This document shows, one piece after another, positions 35,451-43,781 of a stretch of DNA of 64,000 nucleotides. Every line of letters begins with the position of its first letter. Positions within the stretch are counted from its first letter, which is position 1. The notes under the pieces are model-generated. The model had not been told where the DNA came from, did not search any database, and saw nothing but the letters and a program-made list of their open reading frames with translations. The stretch is from Burkholderiaceae bacterium 26 (lineage in GTDB: Bacteria > Pseudomonadota > Gammaproteobacteria > Burkholderiales > Burkholderiaceae): positions 1 to 64,000 of the forward strand of contig JYOB01000004.1 of the NCBI GenBank assembly GCA_000955795.1. Direction: 5' to 3'. The translations under genes were made by a program, and so were the position numbers.

Positions 35451-36140
35451 TTACTGCGAAGTCCGCCCCAAGCCGCCGATGGCATAGCCGCGATTCAAGT
35501 TCAGCTCCTTTTCCTGCGCACGCTCCAAAGCGCAATAGGCGTAATAAAACACCACGGACTGATAAGCCCAGACAAACATCGCGAGTGTATAGAAAACCGC
35601 GTGATCATCGTCACCCGGTATATGGTAGAAATCATAGATGCTGGCAATCGTCTGTGCGGATACCAACGCCAGGATCACGCCGAAAGCGATCCGCTTCTCT
35701 CCGGCGCTTAGCAATTTCTTGATCACGTAAACGACGTAAACCGAGAACAAAGACCACATAACCAGATAGAAGTAAGGCTTCGGCCCCACCATGAAATCTG
35801 CAGTCCATACCACCACGGTTGCTGCCAGCGCGCCCAACACATACATGACATCAGCACCCATCGATGGCTTGTATCGATGCGTCACAGCCATCATGCCGGC
35901 GATACCGATCACCGGTACACCGGCGGTTCTGGAAAATGCATCGCAAAAAAGCGAGATGTTCAAGAACATCCGTTCGCCGGTTAATGCATTGGTCAATAGG
36001 TTCGTCGCCGAGAACGCCACAACCAGCCACTCGAACCCGAGGAGGAAGTTGCGCTTCTTGAGAAGCTTGATCCCGTAGATTAATGAAGCCGTGATCAATG
36101 TGAAATCAGCGAGGCAATAAAGATAATATTTTGGTTCCAT
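35451..36140 (-). CDS. Integral membrane protein of operon B
   Basis: 229 residues with about seven hydrophobic segments (LADFTLITASLIYGIKLL, VMYVLGALAATVVVWTADF, FAMFVWAYQSVVFYYAYCAL region). No haem-binding CxxCH; several His and Tyr lie near membrane borders. As last gene after the cytochrome and amine oxidase genes it could anchor or accept electrons from the cytochromes, but nothing in the sequence proves it. Confidence 0.7.
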   Translation of the reverse strand: MEPKYYLYCLADFTLITASLIYGIKLLKKRNFLLGFEWLVVAFSATNLLTNALTGERMFLNISLFCDAFSRTAGVPVIGIAGMMAVTHRYKPSMGADVMYVLGALAATVVVWTADFMVGPKPYFYLVMWSLFSVYVVYVIKKLLSAGEKRIAFGVILALVSAQTIASIYDFYHIPGDDDHAVFYTLAMFVWAYQSVVFYYAYCALERAQEKELNLNRGYAIGGLGRTSQ

Positions 36141-36206
36141 GATGAATTCCGGTGGTGTCGATGAATGCCTTCACCATTGCACTTATCTACGAAGATCAAT
36201 CCTTTC

Positions 36207-36890
36207 TTATCGGCTGGCGATGAATTGCGCGAGGTCTTCGATGTCTTGTTGTGACAACGGACCGGCCATCGCCGCCATCGCGCCGGTGGCTTCGTGGCGC
36301 TTACCGGTCTTGAAGTTGGTGAGCTGATCGACCAAGTAGTCGTAGCCCTGCCCGGCCAATCGCGGATACGCATCCTTCCCTTCCAGTTGCTGCCCGTGGC
36401 AGGCGGCGCAATTCTTGGTCTTGGCCAGCGCTTCGCCACGTGCCACACGGGCCGCATCGGCATGGAAGCTCGTGTTCTGCAGCGGCGTCATCTGCGAGAA
36501 ATGGGTCACCATCGACTCGAACTCGTGCTCCGTCAGGCTGAGCGCAAATGGCGTCATGGTCGGGTCGCTACGCTCGCCACTGGCGAATGCCTTGAGCTGA
36601 TTCCTGAGATATGCCTCCTTCTGCCCCGCCAGGCGCGGATAGACCTGGGTAACGGCGTTGCCTTCGAAGCCGTGGCAGTAAATGCAAGAATCGCTGGCGC
36701 GCGGCCAAGGGCCGTTCAAACGTGCGTTGTTGTCCGATATCTTGTCGACCTCATTGCTCAACCGCAGCAGGCCATAGACTTCCGGCCCATAGACGATGCC
36801 GCCGACCACGGCAGCCGCCAACAGCAGCCAGCCCGACAGGATGAGCATCCTCTTGCCGCGGCTGCGTGGTTTCGTTGTGGTATTCATCAA
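36207..36890 (-). CDS. Dihaem cytochrome c, membrane-anchored (copy 1)
   Basis: 227 residues. A basic N-terminus and one hydrophobic helix (MLILSGWLLLAAAVVGGIVY) act as anchor, then two cytochrome c domains with CIYCH at 69-73 and CAACH near 165, each followed by YPRLAGQ. Similar to cytochrome c4 or c553 types. Its start overlaps the end of amine oxidase copy 1 by 4 bases, so the two products are made together; it is the likely electron acceptor of that enzyme. Confidence 0.88.
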   Translation of the reverse strand: MMNTTTKPRSRGKRMLILSGWLLLAAAVVGGIVYGPEVYGLLRLSNEVDKISDNNARLNGPWPRASDSCIYCHGFEGNAVTQVYPRLAGQKEAYLRNQLKAFASGERSDPTMTPFALSLTEHEFESMVTHFSQMTPLQNTSFHADAARVARGEALAKTKNCAACHGQQLEGKDAYPRLAGQGYDYLVDQLTNFKTGKRHEATGAMAAMAGPLSQQDIEDLAQFIASR

Positions 36891-38374
36891 GCCATCCCCC
36901 CGGCTACGGCCTGCAGCACCTGCAACGCTGCCTTGTGGCCGGAACGCACCGCACCATCCATGTAGCCCGCCCAGATTTCCGCCGTTTCCGTGCCCGACCA
37001 GATCAGCTTGCCAACCGACGGATGCAGGGCCTCACCGTACGTGGTGAGAAAACCGGGCGGCATCGGCGACACGCAGCTCAGCGTCCATCTGTCTGCCTTG
37101 AGCCAATCACGCTGATGGAACGCGATGGGGTGCAGCGCTTCGTCGCCAAACGCCTCGGCATAAATCTGCGAGAGCTGGGCCTCGGCCTCCTTCGGATCGG
37201 CAGGCACCATGCTGATGTGCACGAACGCATTGATCACGCCGAACGAGACATCCTCGGGCGAGTTGTCGTACGCCCAAAGCACCGGCCCCCCCGGTTGAAA
37301 AATCCAGCCGTTCAGGCCCTTGTCGCGCCAGAACGCTTTCTTGTAGACGTGCGTCGTCTTGCGTCCGGGCGCAAACGCCGGCCAGCGGCGCTGCATTTCG
37401 CGGCGTTTCTCCGGCAGCGGCGGGTCGAAGGCGATCTGATTGCACAGCATCGGCGCGAGCGCGACGATCACGTTGCGCGCACGGACCACACCATTCGCGG
37501 TATGGATGGTGACCGGCCCGTTCTGCCAGTTCTCAATGCGCAGCACGGGGCTCGACAGCTTCACCTTGTCGCCCAACGCTTCCGCCATCTTGATCGACAG
37601 AATCTGCGAGCCGCCCGAGAGTCGGGTGCCCTGCGCGCCGTCCTTGACCGCTTCCAGCCGTTCGTAATTGCACTCGGCCGAGTTGACCATCGACAACCAG
37701 TGCAGCAGCGACAGTCGCGCCGGCGAGGCACCACCCGTGATCGCCAAGCCGGTCGACCAACCGATCTGGTCTGCGTTTGCGATGTTCTTTTTCACCAGCC
37801 AGTCGCCGACCGACATTGCGTCGAACTCGGTGGCGCGCGGCGATTTCCACGGCGCGCCGCACGGCACGCTCTTGGCCAACTCCTCGAGTTCATGCGCAAT
37901 CTTCGGATCCGTGCCGAAGCCGCCCTCGGTATCGACTGCGGCACGCGCGCCACCGGCCAGCATCACGGTCTTGCCCTGCCAGTAGGTTGGAAACGTGCCA
38001 ACACCCAGCTCACGCGCAAGATCGGCAACCGCGGTCTGACCCGGCCCGATCCATTGGCCACCCGATTCCGAGAAGTAGCCTTTGCCGAGGTCGTGGTTGA
38101 GGGTGCGTCCGCCGACACGGTCACGCGCCTCCAGCACCACGAAGGATTCGCACCCCGCACGTTTCAGGTCGCGCGCAGCGGTCAGGCCGGCCAGCCCTGC
38201 GCCGATGATGGCCACCTCAAGCACGTCACGCTCATCGCTCGCGGCAGTTGCAGCGCTCGCCACCTTCGGCAGCACCGCCGCCGTCGCCGCCGCCGTCACC
38301 GATGCGGCCATGCCGAGAAAGCCGCGCCGCGTGAGCGCGGCCGCCTCCTCGCGTTTCTTTGCAATATCGTCCAT
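36887..38374 (-). CDS. Tat-exported flavin amine oxidase/dehydrogenase (copy 1)
   Basis: 495 residues. N-terminal twin-arginine signal TRRGFLGMAASVTAAATA, then the FAD motif GAGLAGLTAARDLKRAG and EARDRVGGRT of flavin monoamine oxidases, and near the end GTETAEIWAGYMDGA, the usual second FAD-contact region. The family converts amines to imines. Export by Tat and the linked cytochrome c recall NicA2-type nicotine dehydrogenases, which reduce a cytochrome c instead of O2. About 75% like copy 2 by eye. Confidence 0.85.
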   Translation of the reverse strand: MDDIAKKREEAAALTRRGFLGMAASVTAAATAAVLPKVASAATAASDERDVLEVAIIGAGLAGLTAARDLKRAGCESFVVLEARDRVGGRTLNHDLGKGYFSESGGQWIGPGQTAVADLARELGVGTFPTYWQGKTVMLAGGARAAVDTEGGFGTDPKIAHELEELAKSVPCGAPWKSPRATEFDAMSVGDWLVKKNIANADQIGWSTGLAITGGASPARLSLLHWLSMVNSAECNYERLEAVKDGAQGTRLSGGSQILSIKMAEALGDKVKLSSPVLRIENWQNGPVTIHTANGVVRARNVIVALAPMLCNQIAFDPPLPEKRREMQRRWPAFAPGRKTTHVYKKAFWRDKGLNGWIFQPGGPVLWAYDNSPEDVSFGVINAFVHISMVPADPKEAEAQLSQIYAEAFGDEALHPIAFHQRDWLKADRWTLSCVSPMPPGFLTTYGEALHPSVGKLIWSGTETAEIWAGYMDGAVRSGHKAALQVLQAVAGGMA

Positions 38375-38409
38375 CTTGCTTCCCGCCTAGCTTGAAAAAT
38401 CTGCGTGGT

Positions 38410-39099
38410 TTATCGGCTTGCGATGTATTGCGCGAGATCGTCGATATCCTGCTGCGACAGCGCTCCGACAACTGCCGGCATCGAACCCGTGGCATCGCGG
38501 CGCGCACCGCTCCTGAAGTTGTTCAACTGATCGCGCAGATAGCCGTACCCCTGCCCAGCCAGTCGCGGATACAGGTCTTTGCCCTCCAACTGCTGCCCGT
38601 GACAAGCGGCGCAGTTGTTGGCCTTGACCAGCGCCTCGCCGCGCGCCACGTGTGCCGGGTCCGCCTGGAATGTCGTGTTCGGCAACGGCGTCATCTTCGA
38701 GAAGTGCGCCGCCAAGCCATCAAGCTCTTGTTGCGACATGCTCACCGCCAGCGACGTCATGGTCGAATTGCTGCGCTCGCCGCTGGCGAAGGCGGTGAGC
38801 TGCTTCTTGAGGTAGGCCTCCGGCTGACCCGCCAGGCGCGGATAGGTCTGGGCGCGTGCGTTGCCCCCATAACCATGGCAAGACACGCACACTTCGCTGA
38901 CGCGTGGCCATGGACCGCCGACACGCGTGTCCTCCTGCGTGATCTGATCCAGCTGCTTGCCAATCTGCAGCAGGCCATAGAAGTTCGGCCCGTACATGAC
39001 GCCGCCGACCACCACTGCGGCCAACAGCAGCGCGCCCCCCAGTACCAGAATCCGCTTGCCGCGACCGCGTGATTTCGTTGTCGTATTCGTGTTCATCAT
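38410..39099 (-). CDS. Dihaem cytochrome c, membrane-anchored (copy 2)
   Basis: 229 residues, close paralogue of copy 1. Single N-terminal anchor (RILVLGGALLLAAVVVGGVM), haem motifs CVSCH and CAACH each followed by YPRLAGQ. Overlaps the end of amine oxidase copy 2 by 4 bases, the same junction as in copy 1, so the whole oxidase-cytochrome unit was duplicated. Confidence 0.88.
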   Translation of the reverse strand: MMNTNTTTKSRGRGKRILVLGGALLLAAVVVGGVMYGPNFYGLLQIGKQLDQITQEDTRVGGPWPRVSEVCVSCHGYGGNARAQTYPRLAGQPEAYLKKQLTAFASGERSNSTMTSLAVSMSQQELDGLAAHFSKMTPLPNTTFQADPAHVARGEALVKANNCAACHGQQLEGKDLYPRLAGQGYGYLRDQLNNFRSGARRDATGSMPAVVGALSQQDIDDLAQYIASR

Positions 39100-40592
39100 G
39101 CTTTCCCCCCAGCCGCAGCCTGAAGCGCTTGCAATGCCGCCTTATGGCCCGACCGTATTGCACCGTCCATGGTGGTAATCCAGATTTCCGCGGTTTCCGT
39201 ACCCGCCCAGATCAACCGGCCGATTGGCGGATGCAGCACGTCGCCGTACTTGGTGAGAAAGCCCGGAGGTATGGGGGATGTGCAGCTCAATGACCAGTTG
39301 TCAGCCTTGCCCCAGTCGTGCTCGTGGTACGCGACGGGATGCAGCGCTTCGTCGCCAAACGCCTGGGCATAGATGCGCGAGAGCTCGGCTTCGGCAGCCT
39401 TGGGGTCGGACGGCAGCACGCCGTTGTTCACAAAGGCCGAGATCACGCCGAACGAGACATCCTCCGGCGAGTTGTCGTAGGCAAATTGGACCGGCCCCTT
39501 CAATTGCACGACCATGCCGTCCAAGCCCTTGTCACGCCAGAACGCCTTCTTGTAGACGTGCGCCGTCTTGCGCATCGGCGCATAGGCAGGCCAGCGGCGC
39601 TGCATTTCCCGACGCTTTTCCGGCAGCGGCGGATCGAAGGCGATCTGGTTGCACAGGGATGGCGAGAGCGCGACGATCAAACTGCGCGCGCGAACCACGC
39701 CCTTCGCGGTGTGGATGGTCACAGGTCCGTTTTGCCAGTTCTCGATACGCAGCACCGGAGTCGACAGGCGCACCTTGTCGCCCAACGCTTCCGCCATCTT
39801 GATCGACAGGATCTGCGAACCGCCCGAGATGCGGCTCTCCTGTGCACCGCCCTTGATTGCTTCGAGCTGCCTGTAATTGCAATCCGCCGAGTTGATCAGC
39901 GACAGATAGTGCAGCAGCGATAGTTTTTCCGGTGCAGTACCCGTCGTCAGCTGCGCGCCGAGCACCCAGCCGATTTGGGCTTCCGGTGTGAGGTTCTTGG
40001 TTGCCAGCCAGTCGGCTAGCGACATGGCATCGAATTCGGCAGCACGCGGTGACGTCCACGGCGCGGCGGTCGGCACGCTCCTGGCCATCTCCTCGAGCTC
40101 GCGCCGCAGCTTCGGATCCGTGTCAAAGCCGCCGTCGTTTGCGACGGTTGTGCGTGCGTTGCCGGCAAGCATCACGAAATCGCCCTCCCAGTGCGTCGGA
40201 AAGGTGCCGACACCCAGCTCGCGAGCCAGATTGGCAATCGCGGTCTGGCCCGGCCCGATCCATTGGCCACCCGCTTCCGAGAAGTAGCCGTTGCCGAGAT
40301 CGTGGTTAAGGGTCCGTCCGCCAACGCGGTCGCGCGCCTCCAGCACCACGAAGGACTCGCACCCCGCACGCTTCAGGTCACGTGCCGCGGTCAGGCCTGC
40401 CAGCCCCGCGCCGATGATGGCCACCTCGAGCACATCGCGGCTATCGCTTGCTGCAGTGACTGCGCTCGCCACATTCGGCAGTACCGCCGCCGTTGCCGCA
40501 GCTGTCACCGATGCGGCCATGCCGAGAAAGCCGCGCCGCGTGAGCGCGGCCGCCTCCGGCGCCTCATCGTGTTTCTTTGCAATGTCGTCCAT
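39096..40592 (-). CDS. Tat-exported flavin amine oxidase/dehydrogenase (copy 2)
   Basis: 498 residues. Twin-arginine signal TRRGFLGMAASVTAAATA identical to copy 1, FAD motif GAGLAGLTAARDLKRAG, EARDRVGGRT and GTETAEIWITTMDGA. The first 150 residues are nearly identical to copy 1; the middle (substrate) region around 230-300 differs more, suggesting related but distinct substrates. Second in operon B after the PhyH gene, 132 bases upstream of it. Confidence 0.85.
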   Translation of the reverse strand: MDDIAKKHDEAPEAAALTRRGFLGMAASVTAAATAAVLPNVASAVTAASDSRDVLEVAIIGAGLAGLTAARDLKRAGCESFVVLEARDRVGGRTLNHDLGNGYFSEAGGQWIGPGQTAIANLARELGVGTFPTHWEGDFVMLAGNARTTVANDGGFDTDPKLRRELEEMARSVPTAAPWTSPRAAEFDAMSLADWLATKNLTPEAQIGWVLGAQLTTGTAPEKLSLLHYLSLINSADCNYRQLEAIKGGAQESRISGGSQILSIKMAEALGDKVRLSTPVLRIENWQNGPVTIHTAKGVVRARSLIVALSPSLCNQIAFDPPLPEKRREMQRRWPAYAPMRKTAHVYKKAFWRDKGLDGMVVQLKGPVQFAYDNSPEDVSFGVISAFVNNGVLPSDPKAAEAELSRIYAQAFGDEALHPVAYHEHDWGKADNWSLSCTSPIPPGFLTKYGDVLHPPIGRLIWAGTETAEIWITTMDGAIRSGHKAALQALQAAAGGKA

Positions 40593-40724
40593 CTTGCCCC
40601 CGGGGCTAACTTGAAAAATCTGCGTGATCTATTGGCTTGCGATGCACTGCGCCAGTGACATCGCCGCCCATGAAGCGGTAGAGCCCTACCCATGCGCTCC
40701 GTGAGTAGGACGGATGCACTGGAG

Positions 40725-41603
40725 TCAATCGAAGTGGCCAACCTCGACAAAGTCGTCCTGCTGGAGCAGCGCATGCGGGTCAGTCATCACCCCGTTGCGC
40801 TCGACAAATCCTGCATAGGTCGTGCTGCACGACCACCCGAGCAGCCGCTGCATTTCCTCAGGGAGGCGCTTGACGCGCTCGATGGGCAACGTCAGGTAGT
40901 GGTTCTCTTCCTGCCGCAGGATCGCGAGGTCATACGACATGGTCAGCCCCGTGCGCGGCGCATTGCTGCGGTTCTGACCACCTCCGTGGTACGTCGAACC
41001 GATGAAGATCAGTGCATCGCCAGCGTCCATCGAGGTCGGGATCGCCTCTTCCTGCTTTGGCATGCGCTCGTCATCCCACTTGTGGCTGCCGGGGATGACC
41101 AAGGTCCCTCCGTTCTCTTCGGAGAAATCGGTGATGGCGATCATGATCTGCACGCGCGCCTCTCGGCCATATCCGGGGTGTCGCCACAGCCAGACCGAAT
41201 CGTCACGGTGCAACGGTTGCACGCCTTGGCCAGGGTGAATCTGAATGGCCTGCGTCACGCCCACCTGAATGTCGGGCGCCACCTCGGCCCGGTTCTCTCC
41301 ACTCCAGAGCTGGATCGGTTTCTGCAGGATGAGGCGCGCGGTTTCGAGATACAGCGGGTTCAGTGCGACGTCGACCATATGATCGGTGCGGGCAAACAGG
41401 CGCGACAGCCGCCGCGTTTGCGTGCCGGCAAAGTATTCATCCACCCCGTTTGGGGTCGCTTCGAGCATCGGAAGCAGGTCCTTCTTCAGGTGTTCAAGCA
41501 GGCTTGGCGCTAGGAAGCCCTTCACGATCACACCGCCGTCCGCTTCAATGACGGATGCAAGTTCAGAGGGCGTTGCTGAGTTGGGGAAACGCTTGACGGA
41601 CAT
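40725..41603 (-). CDS. Phytanoyl-CoA-dioxygenase-family protein (PhyH)
   Basis: 292 residues of the Fe(II)/2-oxoglutarate fold. Metal ligands HRD in LHRDDSVWLWR (near 130) and the distal His in STYHGGGQN (near 205), with the 2-oxoglutarate Arg in PRTGLTMSYD. Such enzymes hydroxylate aliphatic substrates, not only acyl-CoA. In operon B between the DAO-type oxidase and the amine oxidases. Confidence 0.82.
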   Translation of the reverse strand: MSVKRFPNSATPSELASVIEADGGVIVKGFLAPSLLEHLKKDLLPMLEATPNGVDEYFAGTQTRRLSRLFARTDHMVDVALNPLYLETARLILQKPIQLWSGENRAEVAPDIQVGVTQAIQIHPGQGVQPLHRDDSVWLWRHPGYGREARVQIMIAITDFSEENGGTLVIPGSHKWDDERMPKQEEAIPTSMDAGDALIFIGSTYHGGGQNRSNAPRTGLTMSYDLAILRQEENHYLTLPIERVKRLPEEMQRLLGWSCSTTYAGFVERNGVMTDPHALLQQDDFVEVGHFD

Positions 41604-41689
41604 GGTGTTACCTCACGTTGATGTTGGGGGCTGAATAACGGCGAAACGGCCCAAGGGGTCGTGTTGCTTTGCAGTGAAAGCGCTCGCCT

Positions 41690-43051
41690 TCAGGCTGCCG
41701 CGTGCCGCACTTTGCGATTCAATCGATCGTCCAATGTGTTTGCCGCGGCCAGAGCCCCATTGAGGAGACACCAGCGGAACGGCTCTGGCGGGAGCGTGGG
41801 CGTGTCGTAGCGCAGCGCTGCCAGTAGCGGCGGCTCGATACCGCGAATCTTCTGGGCAAGCATGTTTCCGAGCATGGATTGACTGGCCAGGCCATGGCCA
41901 GAACACCCGGCGGTGTAGTAGATGTTCTGGTTTGCGCCGGTTGCGCCGACCACGGGAAGCGCGTTGCCGGCGGTGCTGATGTAGCCGCTCCAGCAGTGCC
42001 GTAATGCGATGTCCTTCAAGGCGGGAAAACGCTCATGGAGGTTCTCTCTCAGCGCTCGATACTGGTCGTAGGCGGGCACGTTCGGCGTCTCTGAGCCGTA
42101 CGGATAGTGGATGCGCTTGACGGTGGAGATGATTGTGTTGCGTGCCGTCAGGCGGAAGCTTTCCATGCTGTAGTGGCCCGTCACGATGCCTTCGCGCCTT
42201 GGCCAATCCAGCGAGGCCAACTGCACTGCGGACAGCGGTTCGGTCTCGATTGCCGAGATCCGCAAGGGCACCACCTTGTTTGCAAGCAAACCGAGCTGCG
42301 GCGTGTAGGCGTTGGTGGCAAGCATCAGCACCGGGGCGCTGACGCTACCGCGCGGGGTCTGCACCCGAATGACCGGGCCGTCGGTGTAAGACAGGAGCGG
42401 CGTGTTCTCGTAGAGCTTCACGCCGGCCCGCAGCGCGGCACGCCGCAGCCCCATGACGTATTTGCCTGGGTGAAGCGTTCCGCCGGCCGGCGTGTATTCG
42501 CCAAATAGAAACGCCGACGGGATGCCGCGCGCGCGCATCTGCGCGTGATCCAGAAATTCCGACTTGTGGCCGAGTTCGATACCGACCTGCATATCCGCGC
42601 GGATCTTCTTTTCCTGTGACGGATGGACACCCGCCCGGATCCACCCGGACTGCACATATTCGCAGTCGATATCGTGTTCCTTGAGCTTGCCTTCCACAAA
42701 GCCGACAGCGTCGTCGTAGTAGCGGACGATCTGCGTCGCCCGTTCCCTGCTAAGACCCCTGAACATGAGGTCGTACTCGAGCGCCATGGCGCCGGCCAGA
42801 TAGCCTGCGTTTCGTCCGCTCGCGCCGAAGCCGGCGAAATCCCGCTCAATCACAACGACGTTCGCGCCCAGCCTGGCCAGCTCCAGCGCCGCGGAAAGAC
42901 CTGCAAAACCGGCACCGGCAATCACGACATCCGCGCTGACGTTGCCTTCAAGCGCGTGCTGCATGTCGTCCGGCTTTTCCACCCAGCCACCCAGCGCCCG
43001 AAACTTCCCCAGGTCGGCGCGCTCTTTACCACGCTCAAGATCCATACTCAT
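41690..43051 (-). CDS. FAD-dependent oxidoreductase, DAO/PuuB-like
   Basis: 453 residues from the ATG of MSMDLERG, which has an excellent ribosome site (GAGGAGG); the frame upstream overlaps the small ORF. FAD motif VVIAGAGFAGLSAALELARLG near 50-70, GRNAGYLAG, and a C-terminal GCSGHGLASQSMLGNM. This matches D-amino-acid-oxidase-like enzymes such as gamma-glutamylputrescine oxidase, acting on C-N bonds with imine products. First long gene of operon B, 12 bases after a 28-residue ORF. Confidence 0.83.
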   Translation of the reverse strand: MSMDLERGKERADLGKFRALGGWVEKPDDMQHALEGNVSADVVIAGAGFAGLSAALELARLGANVVVIERDFAGFGASGRNAGYLAGAMALEYDLMFRGLSRERATQIVRYYDDAVGFVEGKLKEHDIDCEYVQSGWIRAGVHPSQEKKIRADMQVGIELGHKSEFLDHAQMRARGIPSAFLFGEYTPAGGTLHPGKYVMGLRRAALRAGVKLYENTPLLSYTDGPVIRVQTPRGSVSAPVLMLATNAYTPQLGLLANKVVPLRISAIETEPLSAVQLASLDWPRREGIVTGHYSMESFRLTARNTIISTVKRIHYPYGSETPNVPAYDQYRALRENLHERFPALKDIALRHCWSGYISTAGNALPVVGATGANQNIYYTAGCSGHGLASQSMLGNMLAQKIRGIEPPLLAALRYDTPTLPPEPFRWCLLNGALAAANTLDDRLNRKVRHAAA

Positions 43052-43062
43052 TTCGGACCTCC

Positions 43063-43149
43063 TCAATCCCTGCTCAAGATGCGGGCGACCAGCGCAGCTT
43101 CTTCGAAGCCTTTCGTCCCTCCATGCACGACGACGGGGTGCTTTGCCAT
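43063..43149 (-). CDS. 28-residue ORF heading operon B
   Basis: The ATG is preceded by TAGGAGGCAACC, one of the best ribosome sites in the window. The peptide begins MAKHPVVVHGGTKGFEEA and ends RILSRD; its stop is 11 bases before the DAO-type gene and next to that gene's own ribosome site. It may be a small functional peptide, a translational-coupling leader, or the start of a decayed gene. There is no match to PqqA-like precursor peptides. Confidence 0.5.
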   Translation of the reverse strand: MAKHPVVVHGGTKGFEEAALVARILSRD

Positions 43150-43422
43150 GGTTGCCTCCTACGACTTCTTCTGTTGAGGGTTGTTGAGGGTTGGGTAAAT
43201 CAAACCTGGGGCGATGTACGACGGTGGCGCTGCACACAGTTGAAGCAGGTTCTGACATCGGAGCGAAAGACGAGCGGCGCCGCCCCTCTTCTGTTTCACC
43301 ACCAAATTGGAAAGGCGTTCAGCACGAGGCCGTAATGCACTCCGCATACGAACCAGCGCTGCAGTGCATGAAATTCATCGCCTCATTCCGGAGCCGAAGT
43401 CCCTCATACATGAACGTTTTGT

Positions 43423-43531
43423 CGGCCCTGTAATTACGTTATTACGGCCTAATATTAACGTCGCACCGGCCTACATTCAAGGACGAACAAACTAGGGAAA
43501 ACACCGATCAAGGGTGAGGCAAACGCTGTCG
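43423..43531 (-). promoter_or_regulatory. Shared regulon promoter, copy B
   Basis: Reads leftward into operon B. On the minus strand: -35 TTGAAT (43480-43475), 17-base spacer, -10 TAATAT (43457-43452), start near 43445. GGCC cores at 43468-43471, 43446-43449 and 43424-43427, each 22 bases apart and each followed by N6-ACG. GGTGTTTTCCCTA occupies 43493-43505. Confidence 0.85.
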
Positions 43532-43734
43532 AGCCGACTCAACTTCGCACGCTGCAAGGCGCAGGATGGCCAGGCACACCAACCAAAGTGTTTTACAGCG
43601 CAAGGTTGGCGTGGACTGTTCTCTGCCAAGTATTCGAGTTAAAGACGGAGGTGCATGACCTGCGCACTCAAGCAGACATGACTTATGCGCAAGATCAGAG
43701 GGAAAGCGGCTACGTTTCTCCCCTTCCGTCGGAT

Positions 43735-43745
43735 AGGCCTATAAT
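43735..43745 (+). promoter_or_regulatory. Possible -10 of the double TetR gene
   Basis: TAGGCCTATAAT: a perfect TATAAT (43740-43745) overlapping an ATAGGCCTAT palindrome, 37 bases before the GTG start. No good -35 is seen and the regulon core GGCC-N6-ACG is not matched here. Confidence 0.35.
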
Positions 43746-43781
43746 TTGCGGAAGTTTTGTATAAGCCACGGGAGAGTCAAC

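Noticed and set aside
36866-38395. 509-codon open frame antisense to amine oxidase copy 1
   Set aside because: Shadow frame; the amine oxidase frame carries all the motifs.
43063-43149. Small ORF considered as a PQQ precursor (PqqA)
   Set aside because: PqqA needs a Glu-x3-Tyr pair; this peptide has no Tyr and no pqq genes are present.
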